A stretch of DNA of 64,000 nt from Pseudomonas sp. GOM6 (lineage in GTDB: Bacteria; Pseudomonadota; Gammaproteobacteria; Pseudomonadales; Pseudomonadaceae): contig NZ_JARPUS010000017.1 in assembly GCF_029537485.1 (NCBI RefSeq), forward strand, positions 16,434-80,433. Reading direction: 5' to 3'. Positions 61,201-64,000 of this stretch are shown one piece after another. A program made the position numbers and the translations under genes. The notes under the pieces were generated by a model, which was not told the DNA's origin, ran no database searches, and worked only from the letters and a program-made list of their open reading frames with translations. Position 1 is the stretch's first letter, and each line of letters begins with the position of its first letter.

Positions 61201-61727
61201 ACGTTGGCCGGGTTCAGCACCGGCATCGACGCAGCGATAAAGGCGTGCTCGCTCTGGTGGGCGATGGTCGAGGACTTGCAGCCGTGGTCATCGCCGGCCA
61301 GCACCAGCACGCCGCCATGCTTGGAAACGCCCGCCGAGTTGCCGTGCTTGAACACATCGCCACTGCGATCCACGCCCGGGCCCTTGCCGTACCACATGGC
61401 GAACACGCCGTCGTAGCGCGCGCCGGGGAACAGGTTGGCCTGCTGGCTGCCCCACACGGCGGTGGCGCCCAACTCTTCGTTGACGCCCGGCTGGAAGTGG
61501 ATGTGGTTGTCCTGAAGGAACTGCTTGGCTTCCCACAGGCTCTTGTCCAGCCCACCGAGCGGCGAGCCGCGGTAGCCGGAAATGAAACAGGCGGTGTTGA
61601 GGCCATGGGCAGTGTCACGCTGCTTCTGCAGCATGGGCAGGCGGGTCAACGCCTGGGTGCCGGTCAGGTAAAGCCGGCCGGTGGCTACACGGTACTTGTC
61701 GTCCAGACGGATTTCGGCCAGAGACAT
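58260..61727 (-). CDS. Indolepyruvate ferredoxin oxidoreductase, fused single-chain type
   Basis: A 1155-residue TPP and Fe-S enzyme converting aryl 2-keto acids (indolepyruvate, phenylpyruvate) to acyl-CoA. The order is: N-terminal pyruvate-ferredoxin-type alpha domain, a TPP domain with HFCSGCPHNSSTQLP and GGIGCHYMTQWMDR, an Fe-S region with SVCEGCGDCSVKSNC and ACNKDFSCVEGFCPSF, then the gamma domain from LPGVGGSGVTTVGALLG and a long C-terminal extension. The fused layout is common in proteobacteria, while archaeal enzymes are split. It is divergent from an Lrp-type regulator. The start follows AAGGAG. Confidence 0.93.
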   Translation of the reverse strand: MSLAEIRLDDKYRVATGRLYLTGTQALTRLPMLQKQRDTAHGLNTACFISGYRGSPLGGLDKSLWEAKQFLQDNHIHFQPGVNEELGATAVWGSQQANLFPGARYDGVFAMWYGKGPGVDRSGDVFKHGNSAGVSKHGGVLVLAGDDHGCKSSTIAHQSEHAFIAASMPVLNPANVQEILDYGILGWELSRYSGCWVALKTIAENVDSSAVVDVDPLRVEVKLPTDFQLPEDGVHIRWPDPPLAQEKRLNQYKIYAARAFALANNLDQIKLDSPNPRLGIITTGKSYLDVRQALDDLGLDEELCAQVGLRVLKIGMSWPLEPVSVHNFAEGLDEILVVEEKRSIIEDQLTGQLYNWPVGKRPRVVGEFDEEGNSLLPNLAELTPAMIARVIAKRLAPIYTSPQIEERLAFLAAKEAALAAPKHDTKRTPHFCSGCPHNSSTQLPEGSRALGGIGCHYMTQWMDRNTDTFTQMGGEGVTWIGQAPFTDTPHVFQNLGDGTYFHSGHLALRAAVASGVNITYKILYNDAVAMTGGQPIDGELRIDQLSQQVYAEGVKRIALVSDEPDKYPTRATFAPIVTFHHRRELDAVQRELREIKGTTVILYDQTCATEKRRRRKRGKLADPAKRAFINPSVCEGCGDCSVKSNCLSVLPLETELGRKRQIDQNACNKDFSCVEGFCPSFVTVHGGGLRKPEALGAKALFVALPEPRHPTLERPWNILLPGVGGSGVTTVGALLGMAAHLEGKGCTVLDQAGLAQKFGPVISHIRIAARQDDIYAVRIAAGETDLLLACDLVVAAGEESLAKLNDKIAHAVVNSHEAATAEFTRNPDAQVPGAAMREALVEAVGEGKTHFVDATRLATALLGDTIASNLFMLGYAYQKGLVPVSAEAIDKAIELNGVSIPLNQQAFLWGRRAAHDLTAVEQLTKPKNPEAPRCETFEEIVADRMQRLTAYQDADYAQRYLQLVERVRQADSSADQALSRAVARYYFKLLAYKDEYEVARLYSDPSFRQQLEAQFEGDYRLHFHLAPSWLAKPDARTGAPIKREFGPWVLKAFGMLARFKFLRGSVFDPFGHSAERKVERELIEEYEELVELLLKELRPDNLRTAVALAELPEQIRGYGHVKEHAVAQVREQTKQLKARLLVSEIAAVQLFEPAA

Positions 61728-61873
61728 GGGGCGCTCCTTTTATTCTTGTGTGAGCGAGACGACCTTTCTTGGAGGTCGCCGTTAAGCCTGACGCGGGGTC
61801 ACCGCAACAGACCGGATGGGCAAAACTATGACCGAGGAGTTCTGGATTTTTCTTTCTTTTTTCGCACCGCTAA

Positions 61874-61899
61874 CGGAATACTGCGCATGAGTTATTCCG
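61874..61899. promoter_or_regulatory. Inverted repeat before the Lrp-type gene
   Basis: CGGAATA (61874-61880) and TATTCCG (61893-61899) form a perfect 7-bp inverted repeat with arm centres 19 bases apart, in the divergent promoter region and 25 bases before the regulator start. It is a good candidate for an autoregulatory Lrp-family site. Confidence 0.5.
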
Positions 61900-61924
61900 C
61901 CATGACAAACAAAGAGAAAAATTC

Positions 61925-62392
61925 ATGCAGGAAAAGCTGAGCCCCATCGACCGCCGCATTCTTCGTCTGCTGCAACACAACGCCGACCTCTCCGCCGCCG
62001 AGATCGCCGAGAAGGTCGAGCTGTCGCAATCACCCTGTTGGCGCCGCATCCATCGCATGCAGGAAGAGGGTCTGATCGAACGCAAGGTCGCCCTGCTCAA
62101 CCCGCAGAAGCTCGGCCTGGGCATGACGGTGTTCGTCGATATCAAGCTGTCGGCCCATGGCCGCAACAACCTGGAAGAGTTCGAGGAAGCGGTGGTCGGC
62201 TACCCGCAGGTGCTGGAGTGCCACACCATGGCCGGCGGCTCGGACTACCTGCTCAAGGTGGTGGCCAAGGACATTGCCGACTATGAGCGTTTCCTGCGCG
62301 ACCATCTGTTGCAGCGGCCGCATGTGCAGGAGGCGCATTCGCATATTGCGATGAGTGTGGTGAAGAGGACGACGGAGTTGCCGTTGGATTGA
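61925..62392 (+). CDS. Lrp/AsnC-family transcriptional regulator
   Basis: A 155-residue regulator: an N-terminal winged helix-turn-helix (LSPIDRRILRLLQHNADLSA, then VELSQSPCWRRIHRM) and a C-terminal RAM ligand domain (VLECHTMAGGSDYLLKVVA). It is divergent from the indolepyruvate oxidoreductase gene across a 197-base region, so it most likely controls that gene in response to an amino acid. The family usually forms octamers. Confidence 0.92.
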   Translation: MQEKLSPIDRRILRLLQHNADLSAAEIAEKVELSQSPCWRRIHRMQEEGLIERKVALLNPQKLGLGMTVFVDIKLSAHGRNNLEEFEEAVVGYPQVLECHTMAGGSDYLLKVVAKDIADYERFLRDHLLQRPHVQEAHSHIAMSVVKRTTELPLD

Positions 62393-62470
62393 TGATGGAA
62401 AATTTCGCGTAGAATCAAATCACGCAGTTTTCTACCGAATCTTACGTAACGACCAATACGGAAAAGCAGG

Positions 62471-63580
62471 ATGGACTCACATATCAAACACCCCACTACT
62501 TCAGCCATACTACTTCAACAGTTCGACATGGCAATAGGGCGCTACGCAGCCTTCTGCAGCACTACAACAGACCTAATCAAAAGACTATTGACATCAAAAA
62601 AGATCGAAGTGCATTCAATCTCAGGCCGCTGCAAAGATCGAGCAAGCTTCGAGAGAAAAATCACAAAAAAGAGCCATTATAGAAACCTCCCCGATATAAC
62701 CGACCTAGCTGGAATCAGAATAATAACCCACTACTCTGACGACGTAGACGTTATAGCAAAGCTTATAGAGAAAGAATTTGAAATAGACCGAGAAAATAGC
62801 ATTGACAAGAGAATAATCCTTGACCCCGATCGTTTCGGATACCTTTCACTACACTATGTTGCATCTTTGAAAAGCACTAGATCTAAACTCCAAGAATATT
62901 CCGACTACGACGGTCTTAAAGTAGAAATTCAGATTAGATCCATACTGCAACACACTTGGGCTGAGATTGAGCACGACATTGGCTATAAAAACGAATTCGA
63001 AGTCCCCGGCCCCATTAAACGAAAATTTTCTCGTCTATCGGGACTGCTAGAACTGGCAGACCAAGAGTTCATTTCAATTAGAAAAGAAATTGACAGGTAT
63101 TCAAAAGCACTCGACAAACAAATAAAAATAAACACAAAAAATATCGGCCTTGACGCTTTATCTTATGAGAAATTTGTAACCCATAACCCCTTAAGCCTGC
63201 AACTTGACAAAAAGGTATGTGAGCTAGGCAATTACGAGACAAGCGCAAGCCTTAACGAATCAAGGATCATTAAGCGCCTAGCCGGCTTCGACATAACCAC
63301 AATAGAAAAACTTTCCTCTCTCCTTAAGAAGCACGAACCCAGCATCTTAAGAATGACAACTGCACTCAGAGCTCTGCCAGACGAAGACCCTGATCAAGAA
63401 TCCGAAAAGCCGAGCCCGGTTGTACCTGGAATTAGCTCTTTCTATTTGTTACACGTCCTAGCGGCAATGAAAGAGCCAGAAGATATTGAAACTTACTTAA
63501 AGGAAAATGACTGGCTAGATGCCCCAGGCGGCCTGGACTTTCTTGATATTCTCGTCAACTTCTTTAAGCCCCTAGACTGA
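62471..63580 (+). CDS. RelA/SpoT synthetase-domain protein, possibly acquired
   Basis: A 369-residue protein with a stand-alone (p)ppGpp synthetase-type nucleotidyltransferase domain and a helical C-terminal region of unknown kind. Residues equivalent to the active site of Rel enzymes are all present: Arg53, Lys55, Ser59, Lys63 (SGRCKDRASFERK), Asp78 (DLAGIRI), Tyr124 and His128 (FGYLSLHY), Glu152 and Gln154 (VEIQIR). No HD hydrolase, TGS or ACT domain is visible. Codon use is AT-rich (many ATA, AGA and AAA codons), unlike every neighbour. It could be a small alarmone synthetase, a toxSAS-type toxin or a CapRel-like fused toxin-antitoxin. Confidence 0.85.
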   Translation: MDSHIKHPTTSAILLQQFDMAIGRYAAFCSTTTDLIKRLLTSKKIEVHSISGRCKDRASFERKITKKSHYRNLPDITDLAGIRIITHYSDDVDVIAKLIEKEFEIDRENSIDKRIILDPDRFGYLSLHYVASLKSTRSKLQEYSDYDGLKVEIQIRSILQHTWAEIEHDIGYKNEFEVPGPIKRKFSRLSGLLELADQEFISIRKEIDRYSKALDKQIKINTKNIGLDALSYEKFVTHNPLSLQLDKKVCELGNYETSASLNESRIIKRLAGFDITTIEKLSSLLKKHEPSILRMTTALRALPDEDPDQESEKPSPVVPGISSFYLLHVLAAMKEPEDIETYLKENDWLDAPGGLDFLDILVNFFKPLD

Positions 63581-63599
63581 AAGGGGTACATAAAACTTG

Positions 63600-63954
63600 C
63601 TTGCGTAAAGGGAACGGATTTATTTTCCAGGCCACTGAGCTGAATAAATCGCCCCTTTCGCCCTTACGGCGAGTCACTTTCTCTTGTCTGCGGATGGCCG
63701 CCCCGACCAAGAGAAAGCAACCAAAGAGAAGGCCACCCCGACATCCGGGTCTGGCCTGCGGCCAGACTTCCCTCCCTTCGGTGCCGCTCCGGGGGCCGGC
63801 GTACAAGGGACGTCCTTGCCCCTTTATCGCGGTGGCGCCCAGCCGTCTCGCCGCATCCATGCGGCACGTCCCCCTGCGCAACACCTCCACTCGGCCTTCT
63901 GACGGGGACTTGGGTTCCGAGGTGCCTGGTGGTTTTTCTTGGCGCTGCGCGCAG
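63600..63954. repeat. Intergenic block resembling a dispersed Pseudomonas repeat
   Basis: About 355 GC-rich bases without a supported gene. The text from CGCCCTTACGGCGAGTCACT on is one I recognise as recurring between genes in Pseudomonas genomes, often annotated as spurious short ORFs in both directions. The short ORFs here have low-complexity Arg, Pro, Ser and Gly content. The function is unknown. Confidence 0.5.
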
Positions 63955-64000
63955 TGATCGTTCCCACGCTCTGCGTGGGAATGCAGCCCTCGACGCTCTG
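63955..64000. repeat. Second copy of the composite palindromic repeat, cut by the window edge
   Basis: It starts TGATCGTTCCCACG like the element at 37519 and continues through TGCGTGGGAATG and the beginning of the GACGCTC palindrome. It runs off the window. Confidence 0.75.

Noticed and set aside
58512..61940. A 1142-codon plus-strand open frame opposite the indolepyruvate oxidoreductase gene
   Set aside because: It is a shadow of a well-conserved gene in high-GC DNA; its translation is low-complexity (His, Leu, Val, Gly) without any known motif.
63564..63957. Several 60-120-codon ORFs on both strands
   Set aside because: They fall in the dispersed repeat block and have the low-complexity composition of spurious repeat ORFs.

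Overview
The window is a stretch of GC-rich chromosome from a Pseudomonas species. Support comes from gene families, gene orders I know from P. aeruginosa (tig-clpP-clpX-lon, aotJQMOP-argR, mmsR-mmsAB), the tRNA-Arg-His-Leu cluster and Pseudomonas-type palindromic repeats. I see no integrase, phage gene, insertion sequence or CRISPR array. Nearly all sequence is coding, and most of it is core metabolism and housekeeping.

Layout. 1-5.8 kb: protein quality control on the minus strand (lon truncated by the window edge, clpX, clpP, tig), preceded by three tRNA genes. 5.9-7.6 kb: folD and a small FKBP isomerase. 7.8-13.2 kb: the arginine/ornithine uptake operon aotJQMOP with its regulator argR, including a good ArgR half-site upstream of aotJ. 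13.4-20.4 kb: a metallo-beta-lactamase-fold RNase-like protein, an AaeXAB-like aromatic acid efflux operon, a lipoprotein, ung and a thioesterase. 20.4-25.3 kb: an unusual cluster with an HMG-CoA reductase carrying class I motifs, divergent from a class III aminotransferase, a PotF-like polyamine-binding protein and an AraC regulator fused to an NTF2-like domain. 25.4-29.2 kb: RNA methyltransferases, a FAD protein and a small conserved protein. 29.3-32.3 kb: an AT-richer RavA-ViaA pair (MoxR AAA+ ATPase plus VWA protein). 32.5-40.7 kb: the valine degradation operon with mmsR, mmsA, an orphan branched-chain amino acid binding protein, an acyl-CoA dehydrogenase, an enoyl-CoA hydratase, 3-hydroxyisobutyryl-CoA hydrolase and mmsB. 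40.8-45.4 kb: tRNA-Ser, small membrane proteins, a crotonase, an acyltransferase, a CorA-type channel and a glutamine amidotransferase. 45.4-48.9 kb: a beta-oxidation pair. 49-53 kb: small ORFs, a rhodanese/cytochrome c pair and a penicillin-acylase-family Ntn hydrolase. 53-58 kb: an OsmC-YcaO fusion, a sodium-coupled NSS transporter and leucine dehydrogenase. 58.2-62.4 kb: a fused indolepyruvate ferredoxin oxidoreductase with a divergent Lrp-type regulator. 62.4-64 kb: a clearly AT-rich RelA/SpoT-domain gene followed by about 400 bases of repeat sequence.

The functional theme is amino acid uptake and catabolism: arginine import, the whole valine branch from isobutyryl-CoA to propionyl-CoA, deamination by leucine dehydrogenase and 2-keto acid oxidation by the indolepyruvate oxidoreductase. 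The three loci that stand out as possibly transferred or undescribed are the HMG-CoA reductase cluster, the RavA-ViaA pair and the RelA/SpoT-domain gene. All product calls come from reading the translated sequence against family knowledge; no database search was possible.
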